A stretch of 64,000 bases of DNA from Vandiemenella viatica (taxonomy: Eukaryota; Arthropoda; Insecta; Orthoptera; Morabidae): assembly GCA_031002005.1 (NCBI GenBank), contig CM061921.1:175344935-175408934 (forward strand), in the 5' to 3' direction. Below the pieces are notes generated by a model. It was given only the letters and a program-made list of their open reading frames with translations, searched no databases and was not told the origin of the DNA. This document shows, piece by piece, positions 12,885 through 25,819 of the stretch (position 1 is its first letter; the number at the start of each line of letters is the position of its first letter). The position numbers and the translations under genes were made by a program.

Positions 12885-15800
12885 AACCTATTGCTCAGTT
12901 GATTGCAGCACCATGATGGGATAATTTTCTCAGCAAATAATCTCCCAATACTTGATCCAAGGCTCTTATAAACACGGAGATGGAAATATTCAACCCGAAA
13001 GGAACCACCTTATATTGGCAACATTTACCTCCAAATAAAAATGTGATGTACTTCCTCGATTCCAAAGCTAATGGAACCTGCCAATATCTGGCCATCAAGT
13101 TCAAACTTGTCATATATTTTACACCGTGAAACCTCTGCAAGATTCTCCAGTCGATCTGTTCCTCTATCTACAATTTTGTTTAATGTTCTGGAGTCCAATA
13201 CTAATCTCACTGAACCATCTGTTTTATCAATTACTATCAATGGATTGCTGTACTGACTACTACTGCACTCGAGCCCCCGCGAATCGTCTTATCAATTTCC
13301 TGTTCCACGGCCTCCTCCTTCGCTGAAGCTATTGGATAAGGTTCCACTAAAAACAGGGTATGTGGCTTTATACTTAGTTGACATTCATAATCCTTCACTA
13401 TTCCTGGGCAGTAAGGAAACAGATTCTCATTCTGCCTCAAAATTCTTTTCAAATCTTCCTTTTGTTCCCGTTACTCCACTCAACTCATCAACATCCATTA
13501 TCACAGCTGGGCGGAAAACCATTAATTGTTAATCAACAAAGTTAACAAAATTGCAAAAATTTAACTTTTAAGTCACCTTAAAAAGTCATTAACATTCTTC
13601 TTAACTTCTGTTAAACTGAACTTCAATTAACTTTAGTCAATTACATCAGTTGTTGATGATATTTCGTTTGTTTGAATTGCGCGCTATGGCTCACTGTTAC
13701 TTTCAGCGAGTCAAATAGCGACCGAATTTGGTAACACGAAGTACAATTATGAGTGTGATGCATATTTAACTGTTATGCTAGGCATGGTGTGGGTGTGAGC
13801 AGGAACGCTAGAGTTATAAAGTGTTTGTATTTTATGTCTGGCACTCACTACACGTTTCAAATTCAGTCAGTCATTGATTTTGATATTCTTATAACTTAAC
13901 TTTTTTACTAATATAGTGCCACTTTTTAGTTTGTTTTGGTTTGGAGTTTGTTAGTGAAATAAATTAAATTGATATTCGTTATGTGCTTATATCATGGAAA
14001 CTGAAGCTGTAGAAACTGTTAGTGAAAACAGCAACTCTAGGAATAGCAACGATAAGATTAGAAATATTTGGCTACATTTATGTGGTTATTTTGTATTTAA
14101 GTCAAGATTGGGATAACAGTCTTTTGCAATCAAGGTTCACATTTCTAGCCTTAATAATCTGAAACAACACATGAGGAGGAAGCAAACATCCAAATATTTA
14201 CAGTTTGAAAGAAAAAAGTAATAGCAGGGTCAAGTTGTGGGAAAAGGAAAAACAATTCAAAGCCTTCTTCAAGTGTTGTGGATTCTTCTGATGTAGATAA
14301 CAACAGAAGTTTTCTTTCCATCTGTATCCAGTAATAAAAGGTTATGTAAGCAAAGCAATGGTGAGTATTTTGGCTTCAAAGTATCTCAAGCTGGACCAAT
14401 CCATCATAAACTTTTTCATTGCCAACGTGATTCCACTATATGTTAGCGAATCCGATACGTTTGAGAAGCCTATTAAAACGTTGAACCCCTGTAAGAACTC
14501 AGTTTCCAGAGCACATTAGGTAGATTGTTGATGGTTAACTTTTAACGGATAACTGTAACTTGCATTAAATTTGCAAAAATATAACACTTTAACGATTATC
14601 GAAGTTGACTTTTTAAGTAGCGGATTAACTGTGCCCAGCAATGTCCATTATATTATTCATCTCCACCATACTTCATTTCTCTTCTTCTTCCATCTCTAAA
14701 TCTCCTACAACTTCTGCTTCTGTCACTGCTTCGTATAGTGCTCGCATTTTCACCTCTCTCTCCAAATTCTTGGCCATTGCCAATCCATTACGAAACTTAA
14801 TCTTATGGTTTCCATCATTTTGCCACAGTTCAATTTCTCCTTTGTGACAATCAATTAAAGTTCTAAATTTGTTAAGCCAATAACCTGTTATTTGTGCACC
14901 AGCATTTTTGTGATTTTATTGCATTTGACTATACGAGCATATAATGTGTGGGATATGGCCATTAACTCACTGCTAGTGTCTGCCAAAGCTTCACTGTTGA
15001 ACACAAATAATTTTACCGCAAGTAGTGGATGCTTTACTTCCTCCTCTCTCTCTCATTCCTCTTCTCATAATAAGTCCTTTTCAACCTCTCCGTGAAACCA
15101 ATCCAACAATTCTATCCTACTTCCATAATTTAGATACAACTGTTGTAAGTGTACATTTCTGTTGCTATGTCAGCTGTTATCATCTGGGCTCCATTCACTA
15201 TCATTTCCTTTTATTATCTCTCCACCTCCCTTATGATCAAACAGATAATTTGCTACTTCAGATTCATTTTCTTTTACAGGTGAGCTCATATCACGGATGT
15301 TGTTCCCTAAAACTTGTACATTTGCTCCCTCTGGCATTATACTTTCTTCATCATTACTCCCACAGTATTTTCTTACAAGAAAAAAAATCTTATCTCCTCT
15401 TCTTTTTCATTGCTTAATATTACATTTTCCTCTCCTTCATTAATACTACCTTTATCATTGCTCAATTTCAAATTCTCCCATTCTTCACCGTAATCACTGC
15501 CATCACTATCCACTGACAAAATGTCCTCTTCAATTTGTCTTGATACAAGCTCATCTGATAACACGCTTTCCTACTCACTATAAAGTTCCATCTTTTCCCT
15601 ACACTTCTCTTGATTGTCATTTGTCATCGTTCACTACATCTATTTTAGTCAACCTGCAAACTTCTCCTTCCTGCCAACTATACTATCAACTTCTCGGAAT
15701 CGTCTGCAGCTCCTTCCCATCTAACGACTTAAGACATTTCCACCACCAGAGTGTTTTTTTTTTTTTTTTTTTTTAATTTTTGCACCCTCTCTGACAGTTG

Positions 15801-16430
15801 ATCCCTCATAAGTATACACTAAGGTATTGCGGCTCATACTCGGTATATCTCTTTCATCGGTCTTCTCCTGTATAGTTTCTATTCCATAGCAACTATCTTA
15901 GTCCTTCAGGTAGATCCTGCTTTTGTGTTCCTTTGGTCCTGTTTCTATTATTTCCACTACTGTTCAGACTGTCCCAGTTGCGGCACTGAGTTTCCCATCA
16001 CACTTCTTGAATCATGCTGCCTTCTCTCCGTCCGACCAATATTGTGATGCATCTGTTGGTTATTCCGTCATCCATCCTCGTATTCCCTTCCATTATCACC
16101 AGAGTTCTTGCTGAACTGCTCTTCTCCGTTGTATCCAAACGCACGGCCTCTATCAATCACACAATTATCCCGTGGTGGCGCCTGATGTGACCTATTATTG
16201 TTTCGATAGTTGTTTCTTTTCCCCTTCCTTGACTCACATTCATTAGTGCTGTTCCACCGATCCAATCTTTCAAGAGCTTCAAGGAAATCTATATTACTCC
16301 AACCATTTATAATCAGCTTATCCTGAACTGGTCTATGTAATTTCTGTAGCAAAACTTCTATCTTTTTGTCATCCTCTATCGCCTGGTCAAGATAATGAAG
16401 CTCTTTCATCACCACTTCACTCAAGCACTT
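12885..16430 (-). pseudogene. Gypsy-type LTR retrotransposon (gag to RT), dead
   Basis: Reading leftward, the 118-codon frame at 16068-16424 looks like a gag capsid-end segment (MKELHYLDQAIEDDKKIEVL, then DFLEALERLDR) followed by an Arg/Asn-rich basic tail. Gag/protease-like sequence with stops follows to about 14650. Reverse transcriptase follows at 13450-12895, with PGIVKDYEC and PYPIASAKEEAVEQEIDK, then DGSVRLVLDSRTLNKIV, then the TSLNLMARYWQVPL and VVPFGL blocks. Motif A reads SLNL where relatives have SLDL, so the catalytic Asp is changed. Frameshifts break the frame repeatedly, and the catalytic YVDD region is not seen before the sequence ends. No LTRs were identified. A hAT element (13502-14643) lies inside it. 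Confidence 0.8.
13502..14643 (+). mobile_element. hAT element, internally deleted, with 8-bp target duplication
   Basis: TCCATTAT is duplicated exactly at 13494-13501 and 14644-14651. The ends are CACAGCTGGGC and, from the right, CATTGCTGGGC, with further inverted similarity (AGTTAA-rich) inside. The plus strand carries a transposase start at about 13994 (METEAVETV), then a BED-finger-like block near 14130-14190 (SSLNNLKQHMRRK). Further on (14360-14510) is a hAT-like segment (KYLKLDQSIINFF, VSESDTFEKPI). The catalytic domain and C-terminal hAT dimerisation region are missing. It is a non-autonomous deletion derivative placed in the gypsy element. Confidence 0.9.
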
Positions 16431-16489
16431 ACTATCTAAACGCTCTTGAAGCCTCCGGAGAAAAAATAAATTTTAAAAAAAGTATACCA

Positions 16490-16660
16490 ACAGCAAACAG
16501 AACAGAAACAGACAAAACATATTCTATATCAAAGATCGAACCTAAGTACTATAACCTTACTAATAATTGACTTAAACCACGTGGCTATTGGTATCTGGAT
16601 GAATTATAATTATACTATATATCCCACTTTTTCATTCTTGCATGCCGATTTCCGCACTAG
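16490..16660 (-). repeat. Possible tRNA-derived SINE-like sequence
   Basis: On the minus strand, TAGCCACGTGGTTTAAG followed about 40 bases later by GGTTCGATCTT looks like polymerase III A and B boxes. It is unlike the main SINE family of the window. No tail or target duplication was resolved. Confidence 0.35.
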
Positions 16661-16687
16661 AGATCACTCTCCATGTTAGAAGCATTT

Positions 16688-16713
16688 TTTGTTTGTTTGT
16701 TTGTTTGTTTGTT
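16688..16713. repeat. (TTTG)n microsatellite
   Basis: Six tandem TTTG units. The flanking 16714-17189 has no recognised gene. Confidence 0.9.
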
Positions 16714-17189
16714 AAATATGCATACATTTAACTACTATGTTTTAGTACTTCATAGAAAATTATTTGTGAATTATTTGCAGTATTTCTGGGTTTCTATGAG
16801 CAGGTATGCAGCAACATTTTTTCGTATTTCAGCTATTGAGATCTTTTAGACTTTTTTGGAGAGTTTTTATTATTAAATTTTTATTTTGAATATTACATAA
16901 AATAAACACTTTTGTCAAAAAAATAAATAGTACTGGGTAAATAAAATGTATCAATAAAGAATTTAAAACAATTTTCCAAAAATAATCAAATAGCTCATAT
17001 TTCAATCTCCATCTGCAAGTAAGGATTAAGTGAAAGGTGCAAGCTAAATGTACAGGTGGGTGGCTCATGTTCGTAGCTCAGTGTTTCTTGCCTGAGGGAG
17101 ATAGCACATTGACGGTGTCAGAGGTACAACATATAGCATGGTATTTAGGTGCTACATTTTGACCAAGTTAGTTAAAATGAAGTTCACAT

Positions 17190-17300
17190 AAGGTAGGCTA
17201 GCCGGTTGAGTGATACTGGTTTATTGTCTTCTCCTTCAGTTATTGAAAAAATTAATGATTGCTGCTCTTTTGACTTTGAATTATTACTATTAGACTTTAA
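17190..17300 (+). repeat. Dispersed repeat, copy 1 (paired with 35060-35180)
   Basis: The block GAGTGATAC...GTTTATTGTCTT...TTCAGTTAT...TGCTCTTTTGAC.TTGAAT recurs in the same order at 35060-35180. A little further on, both copies also share a motif like AAGAA.AGAAGAAT.CTT. The element type is unknown. Confidence 0.6.
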
Positions 17301-17859
17301 TTAAGAACAGAAGAATCTTTGGAAACCACAGGTGTCATAAGTGGTATTTATCAGCACTACACCGTAAGTAATCAGAATTTTGCTGTCAGATGTAGGATCT
17401 AAGTTTGATAATAGAGAGAAAGGAGCTAGAAAAGGAGCTAATTGATTACTTTGCATGCTTTTAGAGAAAGACATACAGAGGCAAATTGCTCAAGCAAGCC
17501 AGATTCGGCATGGAGTATCTTTGTGGCAGAAGGAAATTGGGTATGGAATGAGAGACATGTCTCAGAAAAGTTTTGGTAAGAAGATATAGAGATACCACAT
17601 GATAGTGAGATTGCACGGTTTGAAGTTTTATATTAAAAAGGGTACAGCTAGTACCATTTTGTTTATTTTTATTATTTTAATGATGCTGACGATGAAGTAG
17701 AGGGAGGAATAGTACGTGGTGCTATAGTAAGTACTAAATATTTTTCACAGATAATCTTAAGCATTTTTGAAGATTGATGGATTATTAGAGGAATTCAGAT
17801 AGTTATTTATACCTGGTAGAATCATTCCTGCCACAGAGATAGCCGAATATAAGGTACTG
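17300..17859. other. Possible LINE leader, not resolved
   Basis: Between the dispersed repeat and the LINE reverse transcriptase. Fragments such as YFACF and TYRGKLLKQARFG can be read but no motif is diagnostic. It may be degraded upstream LINE sequence. Confidence 0.3.
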
Positions 17860-19241
17860 ACAGAGGATGAGGCTTATCGGGTTCTTAATCACCATCTTCA
17901 CACTTCCAAAGAAAGCACAAGCCGGCAAATGTGAGAATTACTGCACCATTAGTCTAACATCACATGATTCAAAATTACTGTCCAGAATAATATACATGAG
18001 GATGGAAAGGGTAGTAGAAGAGATAGTAGGTGAAGATCAGTTTGGGTTTAGGAAAAATCGCGGTACAAGGGCAGCAATTCTGTCTTTAAGATTAATACTT
18101 GAAGGGCGGATCAAGAAAAACAAAGATACTTTTATGGCATTTGTTGATTTAGAAAAAGCTTTTGATAATGTTAGGTGGGACAAGATGTTCAAAATTTTAA
18201 AGAAGTCAGGTCTAAAATATCGAGATAGAAGAATACTCTATAATCAAGTGGCTGTAATAAAAGTAGAGAATCACGAGAGACATGCATCAGTTAAAAAGGG
18301 TGTGAGACAAGGTTGTAGTCTATCCCCGTTAATATTCAACTTGTATGTAGAAGAAGAAATAAAGAAAGTCAAAGAAAAATTTCCATGCGGCATAAGTGTT
18401 CAGGGAGAAAAAATCAGTATGCTACAATTTGCTGATGACATTGTCTTGTTAGCAGAATGGGCTGAGGATATTGAGAAGTTACTGAATGGCATGAACACAA
18501 TACTGAAGGAAGATTTTGGACTGAATATCACCAAAGCAAGACAAAAGTGATGAAATGTAGCAGAAATGATACCAATACTAGTAGATTAAATATAAAAATA
18601 AGTTCCGATGCAACAGGAGAAGTAAGTGAATTTTGTTACTTGGGAAGTAAAATTACAACAAATGGCCAAAGCAAGAATGATTTTAAAAGCAGAATAGCAC
18701 TAGCAAAAAGAGCCTTCATGAAAAAGAGAAACCTTTTAGTTTCAAATATTGATCTAAGACTTGGAAAGAAATTTTTAAAACTCGATGTGTGGAGCACAGC
18801 ACTTTATAGTAGCGAAACATAGACTTTAGGAGTACCAGAAAGAAAGAAAATTGAAGCATTTGAAATGTGGTGCTACAGAAGAATGCTGAAAATTAAGTGG
18901 ACAGACAAATTAAGAAATGAATGAGTTTTTGAAATGATGGCCGAAGAAAGATGTTTGTGGAAGAAGCTTACAGAAAGAAGAGACAGGCTGGTAGGTCATA
19001 TTTTGAGACAGGCTGGTAGGTCATATTTTGAGACATGCTGGATTGGTTAATTTGTTAGTGGGGGGAACAGTCGAATGTAAGAACTCTAGATGAAGACGGA
19101 GATTAGAATATATGAACACAATAATTGAGAACGCGGGTTGTAAGGGATATGTTGAGATGAAAAGGTTAGCAAAAGATAGGAAGGCATGGATGACTGCATC
19201 AAACCAGTCAAAAGACTGATAACAGCAAGAAAAAAAAAAAA
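17860..19241 (+). pseudogene. LINE reverse transcriptase, RTE-like family A, copy 1
   Basis: The open frame 17867-18550 (227 codons) covers RT fingers and palm: KCENYCTISLTS (family NYR.ISL), QFGFRKNRGT, motif A FVDLEKAFDNV, KKGVRQGCSLSPLIFNLYVE, and the catalytic FADDIVLLAE at about 18428. The thumb and C-terminal region continue at 18547-18960 (EFCYLGSKIT, then the RRMLKI.WTDK block near 18880). All catalytic aspartates are present. One frame change near 18545, a stop near 18822 and a stop near 18922 inactivate it. An A-rich tail is at about 19225-19241. The endonuclease is absent, so the copy is 5' truncated. Confidence 0.92.
18980..19029 (+). repeat. 25-bp tandem duplication in LINE C-terminus
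   Basis: GAGACAGGCTGGTAGGTCAT plus five further bases occurs twice in a row, with the next unit starting at 19030 as GAGACATGCTGG. Because 25 is not a multiple of three, it adds a frameshift to the LINE. Confidence 0.9.
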
Positions 19242-19544
19242 ATCAGAACATATAAAAGCAGTAAGATGAGATTTTGAAAAGAGGACAAGTTTAACACTTT
19301 CGCTCATGAAATTTAATTCTGCAATCTCAGATCTATAGTATTTTTGATCATTTTTCTAGAAATTGAGCAAATCCACATCTAAATAAACTTGGTACAGGGA
19401 GTAAAAGTGTTTCCAATAAACACCTGTTTCAAAGAATCACTAACTTTTTTTGATACTAACAAATATTATGAAAAATCTGTTGAAAATTATGCCCTTAATA
19501 AGCAACATTGGCAGAACAGACTAGAAGTGAACAAGTTGAAATAA

Positions 19545-20567
19545 TCTAATATGAGAGAAAAATTTATAGAGATGGTACACTGAAGAGAGAAATAATCAAA
19601 GCTGGTAAAGAAACATTAGGCTTTAGGGACAAAGCCACCAGAAAACCTTGGATCACAGAAGAAATTTTGGAGTTGATGGATCAGAGGAGAAGGCACAAAA
19701 ATGATCAGGATAAGGCAGGAAGAGATCAGTACAAACATTTTAGAGATAAAATAAATAGGAAATGCAAGAAAGCAAAAGAAAAGTGGTTTCAAGAAAAGTG
19801 CAAAGATAAAGGGAAATGGTTGCAGGTAAAGTAGATGTGGCCCATAGGACAATCAAACAAAATTTTGTAGAAATGAAGAAAAGATTTTTAAATATTGAAA
19901 CTGCTGATCGGAAAACTCTTGGGAGCTCAGAAGAGAGAGAGCTTTCCGATGGGAGGAATACATGAAGAAATGGTATATTGGGGACGATTTCAACAACAGT
20001 GTACTGGAAAAAAAAAGGCTGTCAACAGGATGACTTAGGAGATACTGTTTTTTTAAGGAAAAAATTTGATAGAGCTTTGAAAGAATTTAAATCAAATAAT
20101 GCAGTTGTAATTGATAAGATTCCTGTAGTTCTAAAATCGCTACAATAAGAAGGGATCCAAAGATTATTCAAACTGATAAACAGTTACAAAACAGGAGAAA
20201 TTCCTACTGATTTAGTAGAAGTATCATATTCATAAATGTGAGAATTATTGTGCTAGAAGCCCAATATTACATAATTTAAAATTACTGACCAGAATAATGT
20301 ACAGAAGAATAGAACGGATAGTAGAACAGATAGTAACTGAAGCTCAGTTTGAGTTTCGGAAAAACCGTGGTACAAAAGAAGCAATTCTGAATTTAAGATT
20401 AATACTTGAAGGGTGGATCAAGAAAAAAAAGTACTTATATGGCATTTGTTGATGTAGAAAAAGCTTTTTATAATGTTAGGTGGGACAAGGTGTTCAAAAT
20501 TTTAAAGAAGTCAGTTCTGAAATACTAAGAGAGGAAGAATACTTTACAATCCATATATGACTCAAGT
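19545..20567 (+). pseudogene. LINE family A copy 2, left half (interrupted by LTR element)
   Basis: The linker TLGFRDKATRKPWITEEIL is at about 19610, with Lys/Arg-rich sequence following, then the region before the RT (SNNAVVIDKIP near 20090), a damaged RT start near 20220-20450 and ILYNPYMTQ near 20538-20566. The coding frame runs straight into the LTR element boundary and resumes at 28058 with QVAIIKAE, so this and 28062-28976 are two halves of one copy. Many stops. The four bases AAGT at 20564-20567 are the target duplication. Confidence 0.88.
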
Positions 20568-20975
20568 TGTAACTGGCACTGTTGCGTGTGTGATGATTGG
20601 CACCCCTGCTGTGAGCCGGGGATGTCAGTCGCTTGAAGTGTCTGTGTGTGGCCTGTCACGGGATTACAATGGACAGTGAACTCTAGGCTGATGGGTGTCA
20701 ATTAAAAGAAGAACCTGAAATCTTCAGATAGATCAAAGTAATTTTATTGACTTATGCCCATCCAAGACAGAATATGTAGGTAATATTAATAAATTGATTG
20801 TGATACACAGTAAATGTCAGCAAAGTGGGATAGAATTTCATTTATTCACCCTTTTTTATAGAGATATATCCCAGATAGTACCATATTAAGATAAGTCAGT
20901 TTAATTCATTTTTCGTAAATTTCTCTTGTGCAGAAGTCAGAAGGACAGTAACTAAAATAGCACTGTATAATTACA
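20568..20975 (+). repeat. Left LTR (408 bp)
   Basis: Starts TGTAACTGGCACTG and ends TATAATTACA. Aligns along its length with the right LTR but lacks about 12 bases near its start (TCTACAAGTGAC in the right copy) and about a dozen more near 20890 (a segment with TGTCTGGCAA in the right copy). The number of differences implies an old insertion. Confidence 0.92.
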
Positions 20976-20993
20976 TGGCGATCGTGACAGGAC
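20976..20993 (+). promoter_or_regulatory. Primer binding site
   Basis: TGGCGATCGTGACAGGAC directly abuts the LTR end. The TGG start and the TGGCGA.CGTGACA pattern resemble the arginine-tRNA primer sites recalled for 412/mdg1-type elements; I have not checked this against a tRNA set. Confidence 0.75.
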
Positions 20994-21583
20994 TGTGTGA
21001 TTGAAAAAAAAAAAAAAAAAGTAGGTGAATTGGACACTTGGTCTAAATTTTTCCAAACTTGCATAATGAGTGTGGAGCACCGCAACAACAAAGAACTAAG
21101 GCATTAGGCAACACTGTACAGGTGGCATACAGTTTGAGTGGTAAGGCGATAACAGTGACCAGTAGTGAGACTGGGGGGAGGGGGGGGGCAGTGCGACCGT
21201 AGCGGAGCAACAGCCTTGACACAGTGCCGAGCAGGGTGTCTGTGAAGCCAACTGTTCCTATGCAGCACCAAATACACAGCTAGAAGAATAGATAGAAACT
21301 TTTTATTTATTTGCCTATCAGTAAAATTCATGACCATCAAATTATTTTCATTAATTTTCTTCCAAAAAAAAATAAAAAAATAAAAAATAAATGAAACTAA
21401 GTTTTACTTTTGTTTTTTTGGCATTTCCTGTCTACCCTGAAATCGGGGATGACAAGATTTTTTTTTTCAGTAAAAAAATATTTATTTGAGGCACTCTAGC
21501 TAGAAATTTTTTAACTTTTTCCCTGGTTTCTATAATAAACTAATGTTTGAATTTTAATATTTTGATTTTCTGGAAAGTAAGCT

Positions 21584-24370
21584 ATGGGGAATAACGAAGA
21601 AATAAATAATGTACCTTGGGAGGAATTCTTCAAGACTTTATGCACAGATATCCAAAGTGAACTACAAAATTTGCAGACAGATATGAAAGCCAATTTGGAA
21701 ATTCTTAAGACTGATATTCAGTCGGAATATGAAGTGCTCAGTTTCTTGGTTGAGGAATGTTTTGGGAAGATTGATGGCTGGTTTGCGAACCTTCAAGAAA
21801 GTCTGGAAAATCATCAATTGCAGGTCGCTAAGATGAAGAGGGATCTTGAAAACTGCTAGCAGATGTGCACCATACCGACATAAAATTTATTGTCGCAGGT
21901 GAGCGTCTTGAGCAAGATTAAATGACCAAAAGAGCTGTTTTGACCAGGTGTCTTATGTCATACAACAGAAATTTACCCAGCTAACAGAAATATCTGGCAT
22001 TCTCAACAAAAGGATATAAAGGGTAGAGGGTCATTGTCAAACTCTGGAAAAGGGCCTATGACAGCCATTCTGAAATGAAGGCTAAAGAAGATATCATTTG
22101 ACATATTTAAGATATCCAACATACTGGACAAAACCCAAAGTTCAACCACTCTTGCAGTAGATGACCATATCAAGGCACAAGTTCCTGGGTTGGTGAAGAA
22201 AGAACTGGAAAAAGAGTTTAAATCTGCACATATTGTGAGAGCTGTGCAGGAGGATCTGGAATGGTGTAAGAATGAGCTAAGCAACCTGGCATTACCTACA
22301 GGCTACGTTGAAGAATAGACCGATTGGGAAGATTATTCTGACCGGGAATCCATACATCCGTGAGGTTTATAAGGAACTTTGAAAGTTTTGTTCCGTTCAT
22401 GGTCTCCAATGAGAAGAAAGGTACTGAACATCTAAGGGGAAGTGCTCACATCTGGGGGAGAAAAGTTTTCAGAGGAAGGGAACACCTTTGACCAGTTTAA
22501 AGCTATGTTCTTAGGAAATTTCTGGTCATTTGAATACAATACAATACAATACATTCATTTTCCATTGATCCCAATATAAGAGACTGGCTCTGTGGGATGT
22601 GGAAAGTTGTCAATTTACAGATAAACAGTTGCATAACAAAATAATAAGTACACCACTACATGTACAGTCATGACAAATTGCAGTGTAGAAAGAGTTGATG
22701 TCTGGAAGAAGTTATTTACCAGGAAGAGAATCCCAGGAATTGCCTGCAGATACTTAGACCAACCGAGTAGTGAGGAAGAGTATGTAAGAATTATAGGTTC
22801 TTGATTGCCAATAGAAACACAGTTGGTACTTACCAGTCATAAAATCGGTTCTGTGAGAGAGGATGTTGATATGATAGGTAGGTTAGAAATGCAAGAACAA
22901 ATGGTAAGGAGAGAAGGAAACCAGGAGAGAAACATGCATCCACATTGCCAAGCATGGGGAATCTTTTTGTAGGGATTTTGTTCCAATAAATGAAAGTAAG
23001 GCAGACAATACATATTTTGCGGAGATAAGACAGACTGAAGAATCACATCAGAGAAATGAGAGGAGAGGCTTTGTCCCCAGAAACGATGAGAGGGTAGATA
23101 AAAGAAGTAGTTCAGAGAGGAGTAATAATATAAATCAGCGATCTGACAAATAGCTCAAGGAGATCTCAGCTGAAAGCAATGATATCCAAAGAAGTAAATA
23201 CAAGGACATTAAACTAGTGTCTGCCACTGCCAAGACCTCACCAGGGGCAGGAATAGTGAAGAGGCCACAAGCTGAAGTCATGGAAACATAGGGTTGTAAA
23301 ATTAAGAGGGAGCTAATAAAAAATTCTGAGTTAATAGATTTGATAACGATTATGAGAAGTTTAAATGCATCAGCAGCTGAGAGAATTAAATGGTCCTATA
23401 AAATTTTAGGAGAGTTTCTATTGGAAGTGGTGGAATTAGATGACTTGCTGTGCAAGGGAAGAAAAAGAGGTGTTAATTGAAGTTTAAGAAGAGTATTCAA
23501 GAACAGGTGGAGAATGCATGTAAAGACAATTTTTTGGAAAGCGAGTTGGATGTTACCATTAAGGAAATCAAAAGGAATTAATGAAGACATTACAATGTCA
23601 GATGGAATCATGGACACAAGTCTGCAACGAATAGAAGAGTCAGACTTTGAAGCATACAGAAGAATTATTAAGTGTCCAGCACAGAAGAATGTATGGATGA
23701 GAGTCAAGTGAATGATGTAGAGAATTGGGAACATTTGCAAGCTAAGGTAAAATTGAGATCCTACCGAGATGAAGTGCATAAATATGTCATGAGTTTGAGG
23801 GAGAAATGGAAAAGAATCATGCAAAACCTAGGGGAAGAGATTGACACAATTATATGGAATTGCAGAAGGTGGCATCGATTGGAATGTGTGGTGTCTGACG
23901 GCACACATGTTGGACTACATTAGAAAATGATACTCATGGAGAACGATCAATGACACACGATATTTGCTATGGCAACTCCAGAGAAGAAGAAATAAGAGAA
24001 GAGAAAAGTAGTGGAGAACAACCATGAAGAAGTTTGTAAATCAGGATAAAAGTAAATTGGTGAAGTATTGGAACGAGAATTGGTGACACTTTGGGAAGGA
24101 GAAAAAGCAGCAAATGTGGCCAAAGTTATATAGAAAAAAATAGGGATGGAGCCTGTACGCATTGTTAGCAAAGATTGCTACAAAATAGAGGAAAATGAAG
24201 ATATGGGAAGAGAAGGCTGTAGCGGTGATGATAGTCATATCAAGAAAAAGATTTTTTTTAAATCAGTTGGATCACCCAAGGTGACACTTAGGGTCAACGA
24301 TGCCAGTAAACATAACCCACAAACATTGGACAATGACTGCCAAATGCCTGTTAATGGCAGAGTTTGCAAG
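21584..24370 (+). pseudogene. gag region of the LTR element, decayed
   Basis: A first frame at 21584-21859 (MGNNEEINNVPWEEFFKTL) has heptad-like LQ.DM/LK.DIQSE repeats suggesting coiled coil. Later, about 22480-22535 (FDQFKAMFLGNFWS) and about 22750-22900 (EEEYVRIIGS, then TQLVLTSHKIGSV) resemble the gag capsid region. An AATAC run with unrelated sequence at about 22535-22715 appears inserted between them. 23514-23920 and 24146-24376 have further short frames. No zinc knuckle was confirmed. Stops and frameshifts are numerous. Confidence 0.65.
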
Positions 24371-24700
24371 GAATAGAAAAAAAGAAGAGAGAGGGGGCTA
24401 CAGCTAAGAATGTATAATGAAGCAAGGAATATCAAGAGCAAGAAAGATTAAGAGGAGAAAGAAACATGGCCTACATCTGTTCAGTGAGGGAAGGGACTTG
24501 TTTAAATTCAAGGAAAAGAAGCAGGAGGAGCGAGAGTGTAATCTTAAGTGCTTTAGGAGTTAATATACCATATATAGAACGTGCAAACTTTTCCAGAAAA
24601 TCAAAACTCTAATATAAGCATCTCTTTTCCATGACCGAACAACTTTTCATTTATATGAAACGTTCTCGGGTGACTAGCTGAGTTAAAGAAGTGTTATAAT

Positions 24701-24748
24701 TACATGATATTTCGGTGATCACATTAGTTGTCGCCATCTTCTAGTGAA
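24701..24748 (-). ncRNA. Weak hammerhead-like motif in PLE left arm
   Basis: On the minus strand: a pairing 5' strand UUCAC, a core-like CUAGAAGA, a possible stem (GGCGA with UCACC, one mismatch or wobble), then GAAA-UAUC. The right arm equivalent lies at about 26997-27050. The core carries one extra base compared with CUGANGA, so it is a degenerate or false candidate. Confidence 0.3.
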
Positions 24749-25294
24749 GTGCGGTCGAGAATGTGTGATTTTACGGAGCCAAACCAGACTCCTGATGCTA
24801 CGCTGTGATTGGTCAGCTCTGGAACAGGTCGTAGCTGGGTTCCGGTCTCGTTGCAACTTGATTCGATGCCATGATGGAGATGCAGCTTGATTCAATGCCC
24901 CCATTGGCATCGCCTGTAGTGGACGGGCCGAAATAATCACTTGTTCAAAGGAAATATCAGAAGACAAAGACTTTGTCATAAGTTGCTCATCCAACCGCTG
25001 TGTCGAATCATACCTGTTGCAGGCCTGACTCGTATTGAGCCAACCAAGATTCTTGCTGACACGCTGAGATTGGTTGGCTTTGGAACCGGTCATAGCTGAG
25101 GACCTATCTCGTCACAACGCTTGGAGGAAAAGTCAGAAGACAAAGCCTTCACCATAAGCTGCTCAGTAATGCATGAGCAACAATGGTTTGCTCCTACTAC
25201 TAGCGAACACTCCGTTGATCTGTACGCACTGTGTCATAAGTATCTCGGCTGTGCTGTCGACGAATAGTATCGAAGAGTGGCGTCCAAGCTTCAC

Positions 25295-25570
25295 TCAACT
25301 GGTACCCACACAGTTGATGAGGTTTGACGTGAGACAAATTTCTACTGCTTCTCTGAGAATGCTGTTCGAGAAGCTCCCAGTATGTGCCAGTACTCTGGTA
25401 TTTTCAAAATCAAAGCCATGGCCCTGTTCGTGGCTGTGTTCTGCCACCGCAGACTTCTCTTTCTGCCCCAGACGAACGTGTTGAGCATGTTCTAGACAAT
25501 GTTGGTTAACACACCGTATCATCTGGCCAAAGTACCTCTTTCCACAATCACAAGTGATGCAATATTCCAC
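25295..25570 (-). pseudogene. GIY-YIG endonuclease domain of PLE, left arm
   Basis: 91-codon minus-strand frame. The start ITCDCGKRYFGQMIRCVN matches the Penelope-type GIY-YIG pattern C.C.K.Y.GQT.R, with RYFG in place of RYIG. It continues with CLEHAQHVRLGQKEKSAVAE and HGFDF. In Penelope elements this domain nicks DNA to prime reverse transcription. A truncated copy. Confidence 0.85.
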
Positions 25571-25819
25571 AGGTGTCCAGAGGGCAAGTCATCCTTGGGG
25601 GAGCGCAAAATGTTCTTCACCTTCGGTGGCAGTCGGAAAATGGTTTTAATTGCACTTTTTGATAGAACCCATCCTATCTTCTATGTTGTAGCGCCATAGT
25701 ACAGTAAGAAGGCTAGACAATCGTGGGGCTCTTTGTTGGTGTTATTAAGCCTATGTCTCGGCTCTCGGAATACCAGACTTATCTTTTCTACACGGAAACC
25801 GAAGCACACAGACCTGTAC

